Source: Anaerolineae bacterium (GTDB lineage Bacteria > Chloroflexota > Anaerolineae > 4572-78 > J111). From it: DNA of 64,000 nt. Position numbers and translations under genes: made by a program. The stretch covers positions 1-64,000 of the forward strand of contig JAHDWA010000036.1 in assembly GCA_023382535.1 (NCBI GenBank), read 5' to 3'. The notes below the pieces were generated by a model. It was not told where the DNA came from, ran no database searches, and saw nothing but the letters and a program-made list of their open reading frames with translations. Below, in pieces: positions 16,311-24,792 of this stretch; within the stretch, counting starts at the first letter, position 1, and each line of letters starts with the position of its first letter.

Positions 16311-17048
16311 TTAGCGCACCTTGGTAAAGATCACTTCGAAGGAATAGTGGTACAAGGAGTTGGCGACGGCGTTGTCAGTTTCGGGGCACAACTCGTTGAG
16401 CGGAATATCGGGGCTAATGGGGCCAATCATCTGGCTGACCCCATCCAATACTTCGATAAAGTAACTGCCTTTGAACATGGCAAAATCGGCTAGACCGGGG
16501 TCTTCTATTTTAGTGCCGGTGGTAAGAATAGCTTCGCCGCCAGCGCCCCCTTCCCAGTGGACCCGCATCTTAACCCCAGGAATGCCATTGCCCGCCGGGT
16601 CACGAACATAAGCGAAGATGTGATGTTTCCCAGCATTCTCGCAGGCAGTCAGTTGGCGCATCGTCCCGACGTAATCGTAGGCCGGGGTAGGCGTTTCGGT
16701 GGGTATGGGCACAGCCGTCGCCCGGATAGGGGTCCGGGAGGGTATCGGAGTCTCGGTGGGGGTCTCAGTGGGTTGTGGAGTGGGGGTGACGCTCGGCGTC
16801 CAGGTGGGGACCAGGGTGCCAATGGGAGTAGGGGGCGGCAACCCTGTCGGGGTAGCGGTGAAAGTGGGAAAAGGAGTGCGGGTTGCCGGGGCCTGGGCGA
16901 GAACACGTCGAAAAGCACCTGGAGACTGAATGGTCAGTATCCAAACCAGCCCACCCAATACAACCATATTCACCAGGGCTAACAGCGAGATTAGCACTGT
17001 CCATTGCTGGCTGTTAATGCTGGCAAGTTCTTTTTTGAGTCCGGTCAT
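16311..17048 (-). CDS. Membrane-anchored protein with Thr/Pro stalk and C-terminal beta domain
   Basis: The protein has 245 residues, with a membrane helix (about 17-39), a Thr/Pro stalk (about 55-115) and a compact domain starting YDYVGTMRQLTACENAGKHH. That domain contains VRDPAGNGIPGVKMRVHWEG, a bacterial Ig-like/carboxypeptidase-regulatory type strand pattern. Two Cys (ACENAG and ELCPET) may pair outside the cell. It is the first gene of the two-gene operon and shares architecture with its partner. Translation begins 49 bases after the base of the leader hairpin. Confidence 0.8.
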   Translation of the reverse strand: MTGLKKELASINSQQWTVLISLLALVNMVVLGGLVWILTIQSPGAFRRVLAQAPATRTPFPTFTATPTGLPPPTPIGTLVPTWTPSVTPTPQPTETPTETPIPSRTPIRATAVPIPTETPTPAYDYVGTMRQLTACENAGKHHIFAYVRDPAGNGIPGVKMRVHWEGGAGGEAILTTGTKIEDPGLADFAMFKGSYFIEVLDGVSQMIGPISPDIPLNELCPETDNAVANSLYHYSFEVIFTKVR

Positions 17049-17090
17049 GGTCAGGCCAAGCCCATCCCCACGGCTTAACAGTTCATTTAA

Positions 17091-17220
17091 CTGATAGCGG
17101 GGGTGGGTTGCTAGCGTCCTTTGCGTCTGACTAATAATAAGTCATCTTTGTGGACCCCACCCCCGCCATAGCTTATGTTTACTCGGTGGGCCTACCCTCA
17201 AAGGGTCAGTGGCCTACCGC
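17091..17220 (-). ncRNA. Structured 5' leader, three-tier hairpin with GACGCAAA loop (GEMM-like?)
   Basis: In the minus-strand transcript an 11-bp stem GCGGGGGTGGG/CCCACCCCCGC (17166-17156 with 17107-17097) encloses GTCC/GGAC, and inside that TGACT/AGTCA (17144-17140 with 17132-17128). The internal loop between the two inner stems reads GACGCAAA on its 3' side, as in GEMM-I cyclic di-GMP riboswitches. The canonical second hairpin and GNRA loop are not evident. Upstream, GTAGGCC occurs twice (within 17190-17220). A leader role is likely; the ligand is speculative. Confidence 0.45.
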
Positions 17221-17261
17221 TAAACAACAGAATAACCCCACCAGACTCTATTTATCCCTAG

Positions 17262-17289
17262 ATTATCACTATCTGTAGGGGTTTGTCAA
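17262..17289 (-). promoter_or_regulatory. Promoter of the stalked-protein operon
   Basis: On the minus strand, TTGACA (17289-17284), 16 bp and GATAAT (17267-17262). It implies a leader of about 200 nt before the ATG at 17048, covering the structured element. Confidence 0.65.
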
Positions 17290-17450
17290 TAAGTGACCCA
17301 CAATATGTGGGGCTTAACATATAACTTGACATATTCATTATATCATTCTTTAAACATTATGGCAAGTAGAACAAAGATTGGGTATATGTAGGAGGAAGGA
17401 TTTTAGGTGATCAGGAAGAGACCGTCCCCGAAACGTTTGACATAACAAAA

Positions 17451-17486
17451 AAGGGGTTGACATGAACCCCTTGCGTATGATATAAT
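17451..17486 (+). promoter_or_regulatory. Sigma-factor gene promoter with palindrome over the -35
   Basis: TTGACA (17457-17462), 18 bp and TATAAT (17481-17486). The -35 box sits inside a perfect inverted repeat, AAGGGGTT-gacatg-AACCCCTT (17451-17472), which looks like a repressor operator. Confidence 0.75.
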
Positions 17487-17773
17487 ACCGTCGCATTTCA
17501 AATTAAATGCGTTTGGCCGAAAAGCCTCAAGTCAGTCAGTCATAAAAAGCCAGGTGAGTTGCGGTTTGTGCCTGGCTCGTTATTTGTATAAAGCTATCTC
17601 CTTATTTTAATATACTTCCACCAGTATTAGATTTTGGACATACCTCTCAACTTCTTTAATAGTAATTCTTCTTCAAGCGGCAGATGATACTTTTCATCGT
17701 TATCTAGCTGTAAAAATCCGAACGCCTATGCCTGGTCGCCGCAAAGTTGTAACTGGGAAAGGCGGGACATGAG
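17487..17773 (+). other. Long 5' leader of the sigma-factor gene
   Basis: About 290 nt separate the promoter from the coding start. It contains a hairpin AGCCAGG/CCTGGCT (17549-17555 with 17572-17578) followed by a T/A-rich stretch, possibly an attenuator. No ORF of note is present. Confidence 0.45.
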
Positions 17774-18997
<1,224 letters not shown>

Positions 18998-19017
18998 CAT
19001 TTCTTGCGAAAATTCAA

Positions 19018-19049
19018 GAGGCTACCTATTCGGGTAGCCTCTTTTTATT
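19018..19049 (+). terminator. Rho-independent terminator after rpoD
   Basis: GAGGCTACC (19018-19026), loop TATTCG, GGTAGCCTC (19033-19041), then TTTTTATTT. Confidence 0.92.
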
Positions 19050-19084
19050 TCCGTTCATTGCTCAACAATAATTAGCTCTATCGC

Positions 19085-20773
19085 TTATTTCCTATTCACT
19101 CGACGATCTCTCAACTGCTCCCAGGCTTTACGAATCCTCTGTATCATTATATTGTCAAAGCCAAGATAATCTTTAAGAACGATGTTATCCACATAATTTA
19201 AGGCTTCATAAACGCAATTTCGCCTTAATAAATTTTCCACCTTTACTCTATCAATTTCAATATTGGGGCTGTAGGGTATGGGCAATTCCTCAGCCTCACG
19301 CGGCTCTAATTCCAGGACTCCACCGCCATAGCTTCGTCCACAAACTTCGGCCCAGGCTAAGGTTAGTGAATTAAAAAATATTCCCGCCAATAAATCTATA
19401 TTTACGCCCTTTTTCACTCTTGCTCGATGAATTGTATCTGTAGAGGCAACCTTTGCTTGATTAACTACCAAAAGCGGATAACGGTGAATTTGGCGGAATA
19501 AGAAAGCATCGGGAATATAGATAGAAGGAACATCAAACCATCTTTTTCTAATCCGGCATTTATATCCTCGATGAATATTCTCTTTTTCTCCAAAACTGAT
19601 GTGATTTTTAACTGCTTGGGGTAGGGTATCAAAAGGCACACTATTTAAATTAAGTAAGAAAGAGGGATACTGCTTTTTGTATTCACCAAAATCTACTTGA
19701 TTAAAACAAATTGTTTTTAAGGCAGATGTACGCCCGATAATGGGTACGGTCAGAGGTCCAGCTTGAAATTCATCCTTTTGTGCTTCGGTCAAAATAAAAA
19801 AGTTATTACGCCCAGTGACAATACCCACATCTACTTCGGCCAATTGACCTAACGTCATTAACCCGGCAGCACTCTCAGCCTCGTCTAAAGTGGTAAAAGC
19901 AGCCTCATCAAGAAATAAGGAAGTCCATTTCATCCCGACTCTGGAATGTTTGGCCGGTACGTGGGCTACAGCGTCAGCCAGATTGCCCAAATGCAATAAT
20001 TCCTCCCCATCCAAAAATTCAATCGTGTGAATATCAGAATTACGGTGATTAATCTCTCGCTTGCCTTCGGCCAGCAATAAAACCACTTCCTGTTGAATCT
20101 CAGGAAAGACTAATCGCTTAAAGCCAATAATGACGATATGCTCGAAGTGGCTCGCCAGACGATCACGTAATTCGTGGGCGTACTTAACCTGTAACAATTC
20201 CGCCGGCACAACCATTGCCAGACGGCCCCCTTCTTGAAGAAGTTCTATACTCAATTGCACAAAGGCAACCCAGGCATTGGCTAATTTGGTTGGCTTGTAA
20301 CCGGCTTGCCTCAAATAGGTGAAGGCTTGATTACGGCTGTCATCGTCAAAATATTGAAATCTAATAAAAGGTGGATTGCCGACAATGAGATCAAATTTAC
20401 CACTCTGTCTGAGATGAGAGTAGACTTCAAAAAAGTCTTGACAAATCCATTCAATTATCGTGCCGTTTTTGCCAAATTGCTCAGTTCTCGCCCTGGCTTT
20501 GCTCAATTCTTCGTCTTTCAGTTCTACAGCCACAATAGAAGTGGGCAGATGCGGCAAGTTTTGCAACTGTTGGAGCAGAGCCAAGAGGAAATTACCATCC
20601 CCACAGCTTGGTTCCAAGATGCGCTCGGCCTTGTCTCGAAGGCCCCACCGGACGAGGTATTGGGCCAACTCAAGGGGAGTGTAATATCCTCCCCGGAGCT
20701 TACGGTTATCGGCAGTTTGCTTGTTGCTTGGAAATGAGCCATCAAGAGTCTTGAAAAAACTTAATTGAGTCAT
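19085..20773 (-). CDS. N6-adenine DNA methyltransferase (type II, TaqI/Eco57I-like)
   Basis: The 562 residues carry AdoMet-binding motif I LEPSCGDGNFL (54-64) preceded by GGYYTPLELAQYL (motif X), and catalytic motif IV NPPF (133-136), the order of gamma-class N6-adenine methyltransferases. The C-terminal half is a target-recognition region with little recognisable sequence. It is the last gene of a controller-endonuclease-methyltransferase operon, 51 bp after the endonuclease stop. It should protect host DNA at the endonuclease site. The recognition sequence cannot be read from the protein. Confidence 0.88.
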   Translation of the reverse strand: MTQLSFFKTLDGSFPSNKQTADNRKLRGGYYTPLELAQYLVRWGLRDKAERILEPSCGDGNFLLALLQQLQNLPHLPTSIVAVELKDEELSKARARTEQFGKNGTIIEWICQDFFEVYSHLRQSGKFDLIVGNPPFIRFQYFDDDSRNQAFTYLRQAGYKPTKLANAWVAFVQLSIELLQEGGRLAMVVPAELLQVKYAHELRDRLASHFEHIVIIGFKRLVFPEIQQEVVLLLAEGKREINHRNSDIHTIEFLDGEELLHLGNLADAVAHVPAKHSRVGMKWTSLFLDEAAFTTLDEAESAAGLMTLGQLAEVDVGIVTGRNNFFILTEAQKDEFQAGPLTVPIIGRTSALKTICFNQVDFGEYKKQYPSFLLNLNSVPFDTLPQAVKNHISFGEKENIHRGYKCRIRKRWFDVPSIYIPDAFLFRQIHRYPLLVVNQAKVASTDTIHRARVKKGVNIDLLAGIFFNSLTLAWAEVCGRSYGGGVLELEPREAEELPIPYSPNIEIDRVKVENLLRRNCVYEALNYVDNIVLKDYLGFDNIMIQRIRKAWEQLRDRRVNRK

Positions 20774-20824
20774 GGCGGGGATTATACCACACCTGCCATA
20801 ATCTAAATATCCAGGATAAGGTTT

Positions 20825-21556
20825 TTAGTCGTGGGGAGGTAAGCCTTTGTAACGGTTCACATAATGAGGATACAGAGAGTGTGAAAATTTTTCGATGCGA
20901 AGGTTAGAGTCTTTAGAGGGCACCAAAGGATCAATCTCGCCTGTCTCTGGATGCCAAATAATTAATGAAAGGGCCTCTGCCAGATGCGCTTGGTCTAAAA
21001 CATCCTTTCTTGAGCCTAACCGCTCCAAAGTGCGGATGATGTCGCTCTCTTGTTTGCGGCCAAGTGTGGGTTTAGGTACAACCACAATGAAGGCGACCAA
21101 GGCGTAGGGAAATCGGGTATGGACTGTAGCAGCTTCGGTTGCCAAATCATTGACCATATTTTGCCAGTTTTTCCCCACACTTTTGAAATCGTTGAGAGTT
21201 TTACTATCAAAAACAACACGTGGCCCATCAGGACGATAAGCTGCATCAAAATTTTGAGGCCGAATTCCGCCAATGACTCTTACGGAGCCAACTTCAACAC
21301 AATCGGAAACAGGAGGAGTAAGCGCAATACCATTGGCGCGTGTTATAGGGATACCGCCCAACATTGCTGCTAAAGATTTGGCAAATTCAATATCAATGAA
21401 GGAGGCAAAATTTACAGATTGCTGTCGGTCAAAACAGCGAGAATTTTTACTTTGCCCTGTTTCAGGGTTAGAGTCTCCGAGCCATAACTGACCCCACCTT
21501 TTGAGGTCATCGGTAGCTATATTCAATGGGGGCATGTAATCCGCTAATTCTGCCAT
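20825..21556 (-). CDS. Probable type II restriction endonuclease, PD-(D/E)XK-like
   Basis: This 243-residue protein lies between a small HTH regulator and a DNA methyltransferase. A candidate nuclease motif is Asp104 (QNFDAAYRPDG) followed by FDSK (116-119, in VVFDSKTLNDF), that is D-x12-D-S-K, with hydrophobic strands around it. I do not recognise a named family, and the third position is Asp rather than Glu. The call rests on gene context plus this motif. A C-terminal IRTLERLGSRKDVLDQAHLA region is helical. It is probably expressed under the controller protein. Confidence 0.65.
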   Translation of the reverse strand: MAELADYMPPLNIATDDLKRWGQLWLGDSNPETGQSKNSRCFDRQQSVNFASFIDIEFAKSLAAMLGGIPITRANGIALTPPVSDCVEVGSVRVIGGIRPQNFDAAYRPDGPRVVFDSKTLNDFKSVGKNWQNMVNDLATEAATVHTRFPYALVAFIVVVPKPTLGRKQESDIIRTLERLGSRKDVLDQAHLAEALSLIIWHPETGEIDPLVPSKDSNLRIEKFSHSLYPHYVNRYKGLPPHD

Positions 21557-21587
21557 ACCTTACTCCTGGTTTCTTGCTTTTTGTAGT

Positions 21588-21800
21588 TTAATCCAGTTCT
21601 AATTCATCTCGCATGAGTTTATCAAGCGGAACATTGAAAAAATTTGATACTTTTACCATAAAATCAGCCGATGGTTGTCTAAGTCCATTTTCAATTCGAC
21701 TAATTTGGCTATTGGTAGTTTGCAACTGTTCTGCCAGTTGTCGTGTTGTCAGGCTATGTTGCAATCGTAAAAATTTTAGTTTTTCGCCAATTCGCTTCAT
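21588..21800 (-). CDS. XRE-family controller (C) protein of the restriction-modification system
   Basis: This 70-residue single-domain helix-turn-helix protein reads MKRIGEKLKFLRLQHSLTTR, QLAEQLQTTNSQISRIENGL and then RQPSADFMVKVSNFFNVPLD. Size and sequence are those of C proteins that time endonuclease expression in type II systems. The start at 21800 is chosen because the HTH domain begins there; the frame runs upstream through promoter DNA. It heads the operon, and two copies of a palindromic operator lie 48-102 bp upstream. Confidence 0.85.
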   Translation of the reverse strand: MKRIGEKLKFLRLQHSLTTRQLAEQLQTTNSQISRIENGLRQPSADFMVKVSNFFNVPLDKLMRDELELD

Positions 21801-21847
21801 GTCCTGATTCCCATCAACTATACTATGTGACAAAGGTGTAAATCCCT

Positions 21848-21902
21848 TGATGCCATTTGACACCAAAAATACAGTGAGGTATAATGATGCCAATTGGCAT
21901 CA
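21848..21902. promoter_or_regulatory. Divergent control region with two palindromic operators
   Basis: A perfect 18-bp palindrome TGATGCCAATTGGCATCA (21885-21902) has a second copy with three mismatches at 21848-21865, centres 37 bp apart. Between them runs an ideal plus-strand promoter, TTGACA (21857-21862), 17 bp, TATAAT (21880-21885), reading toward the small gene at 21941. The operators overlap its -35 and its -10/+1. They are the likely sites of the XRE controller, which is transcribed the other way. Confidence 0.75.
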
Positions 21903-21940
21903 GATTGGGTTTTTCTCTCTATAAAATAAAAGGATAATTA

Positions 21941-22186
21941 ATGGGCACCTATGACCACAAACAAGTATTATCAGACTACGCCAATGGCAATATCACCGTC
22001 GAAATGGCCATGGGCCATGCCTTACAGCACGTTGATAAACTCTATGAACTGCAAACAGTTGCAACCATGAACCGCTATGAACTGCGCGGCAAAGTAGATA
22101 CCCTGGAAAACAGAGTATCTACCTTGCAAGCAAAACTTGACCGCTTAATGGCTCTGGTAGAAAAATTCCTACCCAAACGCAAATAG
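21941..22186 (+). CDS. Small coiled-coil protein divergent from the restriction operon
   Basis: The protein has 81 residues: an N-terminal helical part (HKQVLSDYANGNITVEMAMG) and a C-terminal coiled coil (ELRGKVDTLENRVSTLQAKL) ending LVEKFLPKRK. The RBS AAAGGAT lies 6 bases before ATG. No family is recognised. Its promoter is bracketed by the palindromes that should bind the restriction controller, so it is likely co-regulated with, and possibly part of, the defence cassette. A terminator follows. Confidence 0.65.
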   Translation: MGTYDHKQVLSDYANGNITVEMAMGHALQHVDKLYELQTVATMNRYELRGKVDTLENRVSTLQAKLDRLMALVEKFLPKRK

Positions 22187-22246
22187 ACTCCTTAACCAAG
22201 TAAAGAGGCCGGATCTACCTTTAGGGTTAGGTGTGTCAATCTATCC

Positions 22247-22283
22247 AAAGCGGCAACGTCTACTGCATTTGCCGCTTTTCTTT
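22247..22283 (+). terminator. Rho-independent terminator
   Basis: AAAGCGGCAA (22247-22256) pairs with TTGCCGCTTT (22269-22278), followed by TCTTT. Confidence 0.8.
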
Positions 22284-22341
22284 ATGTCATGATAAGGGAG
22301 ATTTGTGATTCAAGCAAGCCTCTTCTTACTTTGCAGCTTGA

Positions 22342-22370
22342 TTGCCAAGCTCTTTTTCCCCCGTTATAAT
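22342..22370 (+). promoter_or_regulatory. Promoter of the MFS-spermidine synthase gene
   Basis: TTGCCA (22342-22347), 17 bp and TATAAT (22365-22370). Its position, inside an upstream extension of the open frame, argues that translation begins downstream, at 22452. Confidence 0.75.
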
Positions 22371-22451
22371 AAACGAACCTGCGAATCAATAAGAAAGTCA
22401 AACAGTCAGCATATATTAGTCACTGACCTGCTGATTCGCTCAAGGAGTAAT

Positions 22452-24023
22452 TTGTTGCAAAAACAAAAAGGCTATTTGCTTTTAACCGTCTTTGTCTCCG
22501 GCATGACCACGCTTGGCGTCGAGTTATCGGCCAGCCGGCTGATTGACCCCTTTTTTGGCAACTCGCTGGTCATCTGGGCGGCGATTATCGGCTTGATGCT
22601 GCTCTATTTGACTGCCGGTTACGCCATCGGCGGGCGCTGGGCGGACCGGGACCCGCGCGCGAGCACCCTGTTTCAAATCACGGCCTGGGGAGCGTTTCTG
22701 GTGGGGCTGGTGCCTTTCTTCTCCGCGCCGGTCTTGCGCTTCTCGGTCGAAGGCTTTGCCGATTACAACGTCGGCATTCTCCTGGGGTCGCTGACGGGCG
22801 TGCTTATTCTCTTCAGCCTGCCGATCACCCTGCTGGGCACAGTCTCTCCCTTTGCTATTCGCCTGGCTTTGAAGGACGTACAGCATGGCGGCAATACGGC
22901 CGGCTCGATTTACGCCCTCAGCACTCTGGGCAGCCTGGTGGGGACTTTTCTGCCGGTGCTGCTGCTGATCCCGACCATCGGCACGCGGCTGACCTTTTTT
23001 ACCCTGGCGATTATTTTGCTGCTGGTAAGTTTGGGTGGCCTGTTTCTAACCCAGCCGAGGCGAGGCTGGGTCTATGCCCCCATGCTGCTGGCCCTGGTCG
23101 GCCTGAACCTGTGGTGGCCGGCCGGCCCGATTAAAGCCAGCCCCGGTCTGGTCTACGAGACCGAGTCGAGCTACAACTACATCCAGGTGTTGCAGCAGGA
23201 CGATGGCCAGGGCGGCTGGTGGCGAGGTCTGCAATTAAACGAGGGTCAGGGTGTTCACTCGGTTTATAATCCCAACTATAACGATTTTCCCCTGGTGGAT
23301 GGCGTTTGGGACTACTTTTTGATCATTCCCTATTTCAACAACCCGCCTTACCAGGAAAGTGATGTTGGTAGTGTTTTAATTATCGGCTCTGCTGCCGGGA
23401 CGATTTCCAAAGCCTACAGCGGCATCTACGGTGCTATCCCCATTGATGGGGTGGAAATTGACCCCGGCATCGTCGAGGTTGGCCGCCAATGGTTTGATAT
23501 GACTGAACCCAACCTCACTATCCATGCGCAAGATGGGCGTTTCTTTTTAGCCAATACCAGCAAAACCTATGACGTGATCGCCGTGGACGCTTACCGCCCG
23601 CCCTACATCCCTTTTCACCTGACCACCCGTGAATTTTTCCAGGAGATTTATGACCATCTCAACGCGGATGGGGTGGTGGCGATCAATGCCGGGCGCACCA
23701 GCACCGATTACAGCCTGATCGAGGCGCTGGGCGGCACGATGCGCGCCGTCTTTCCCAATGTCTATGTCATAGATATGCCCGATTACGGCAGTTCGCTGGG
23801 TAACAGCCTGGTCATCGCCACCAAGCAGCCGACCCGCCTGGAGAACTTCGCCCAAAATGTGGTTCAACTCCAGCATCCCCTGCTGCGCGTTGTGGCCGAA
23901 CGCTCCCTGCATACTCGGATATGGGAACTGCCGCCTGGCCAGGTTGTCTTTACCGATGACAAAGCGCCGGTGGAGCAGGTTATTCATGGCTTGATTTTCA
24001 GGTATTTGTTGGGAGGTAGTTAA
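22452..24023 (+). CDS. Fused MFS-like/spermidine synthase membrane protein
   Basis: The 523-residue fusion has seven to eight membrane helices in the first 260 residues (GYLLLTVFVSGMTTLGVELS onward) and a C-terminal Rossmann domain of the spermidine synthase family (VLIIGSAAGTISKAYSG; GVEIDPGIVEVGRQWF; HAQDGRFFL; DVIAVDAYRPPYIPFHLTTR). The usual GGG-D nucleotide motif is altered to GSAAG. Such fusions occur in many bacteria and their reaction is generally untested. The start is set at TTG 22452 (or 22455) because AAGGAG lies just before it and the promoter is at 22342-22370. The frame stays open to GTG 22305, which would be upstream of the transcription start. Confidence 0.82.
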   Translation: MLQKQKGYLLLTVFVSGMTTLGVELSASRLIDPFFGNSLVIWAAIIGLMLLYLTAGYAIGGRWADRDPRASTLFQITAWGAFLVGLVPFFSAPVLRFSVEGFADYNVGILLGSLTGVLILFSLPITLLGTVSPFAIRLALKDVQHGGNTAGSIYALSTLGSLVGTFLPVLLLIPTIGTRLTFFTLAIILLLVSLGGLFLTQPRRGWVYAPMLLALVGLNLWWPAGPIKASPGLVYETESSYNYIQVLQQDDGQGGWWRGLQLNEGQGVHSVYNPNYNDFPLVDGVWDYFLIIPYFNNPPYQESDVGSVLIIGSAAGTISKAYSGIYGAIPIDGVEIDPGIVEVGRQWFDMTEPNLTIHAQDGRFFLANTSKTYDVIAVDAYRPPYIPFHLTTREFFQEIYDHLNADGVVAINAGRTSTDYSLIEALGGTMRAVFPNVYVIDMPDYGSSLGNSLVIATKQPTRLENFAQNVVQLQHPLLRVVAERSLHTRIWELPPGQVVFTDDKAPVEQVIHGLIFRYLLGGS

Positions 24024-24107
24024 GCGCCCAATTTTTGCCGGAAACGTTGCGCTGCTCCATACAAAATAGGAGGAGGATAAACTCTGAAAGTCTTATTCCT
24101 GACATTT

Positions 24108-24136
24108 TTGCCACAGGCTAAGCTCGATGCTATAAT
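24108..24136 (+). promoter_or_regulatory. Promoter of the tatA pair
   Basis: TTGCCA (24108-24113), 17 bp and TATAAT (24131-24136), 48 bp before the first tatA start. Confidence 0.8.
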
Positions 24137-24184
24137 ACAGCCAGGTGAGCAATCCAAAGTCGCCCGCCAGTTAAGGAGGAGTGA

Positions 24185-24376
24185 ATGAATTTTGGTATGT
24201 TAGGTGGTGGTTGGGAGTGGCTGATCATCCTGGTTATCGTGATTATCATTTTTGGAGTGGGTAAATTACCCCAGGTGGGTGGAGCTATTGGCAAATCTAT
24301 CCGCGAATTCCGCGAAGCGTCGGCCAGCCCCAAAGAGAATGAGCCGGGTGATACCCCCGATCAGAGCAAAGCTTAG
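24185..24376 (+). CDS. tatA: Twin-arginine translocase subunit TatA/TatE
   Basis: This 63-residue TatA has a short N-terminus, a membrane helix ([20 protein letters not shown]), the hinge [20 protein letters not shown] and a charged tail. TatA oligomers form the protein-conducting element of the Tat pathway, which exports folded proteins. TatC and TatB are not in the window. The RBS AGGAGG lies before ATG. A second tatA follows 79 bp downstream in the same transcript. Confidence 0.93.
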   Translation: MNFGMLGGGWEWLIILVIVIIIFGVGKLPQVGGAIGKSIREFREASASPKENEPGDTPDQSKA

Positions 24377-24455
24377 CTGAACTGAACCTTCAGGTTTGAA
24401 TGAAGTTATTCTTTATCGCCTTGGGCGGCGTTAATTGCCCAAAAAAGGAGTACCT

Positions 24456-24647
24456 ATGAGATTCGGTGGTTTGGGCGGCTGGGAGTGGATTATCGTTTTG
24501 GTTATTGTCATCATCATTTTTGGGGTAGGGAAGTTGCCCCAGGTTGGCGCGGCTTTGGGCCAGTCCATCCGGGAATTCCGTGAGGCGACCAGTAAAAAGG
24601 ATGATGAACCAAAAGCCGATGAGTCCACGGGCGAAAGTAAAGCTTAA
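24456..24647 (+). CDS. tatA: Twin-arginine translocase subunit TatA/TatE, second copy
   Basis: The 63 residues are nearly identical to the first copy through the membrane helix and amphipathic helix ([20 protein letters not shown]), with a more acidic tail ([17 protein letters not shown]). The start at 24456 has AAGGAG at good spacing; the frame extends seven codons upstream. This is a recent tandem duplication. One copy may act like TatE or TatB. Confidence 0.92.
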   Translation: MRFGGLGGWEWIIVLVIVIIIFGVGKLPQVGAALGQSIREFREATSKKDDEPKADESTGESKA

Positions 24648-24724
24648 TAACCAGGCTGGGTTTTAATTAAAAATCAAGTATTTAGGGAGGACAGGCTTGC
24701 AGTCCATCCTCCCATTCATTCTAT

Positions 24725-24762
24725 TAAAAAAGTGCAGCTTCTAAACAAGCTGCACTTTTTAT
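24725..24762. terminator. Bidirectional terminator
   Basis: AGTGCAGCTT (24731-24740), loop CTAAAC, AAGCTGCACT (24747-24756), flanked by A-runs on the left and T-runs on the right. It ends the tatA pair and, on the other strand, the propeller gene whose stop is at 24793. Confidence 0.92.
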
Positions 24763-24792
24763 TATTTGTGGCTCAACTCCATCTGGGAAACC

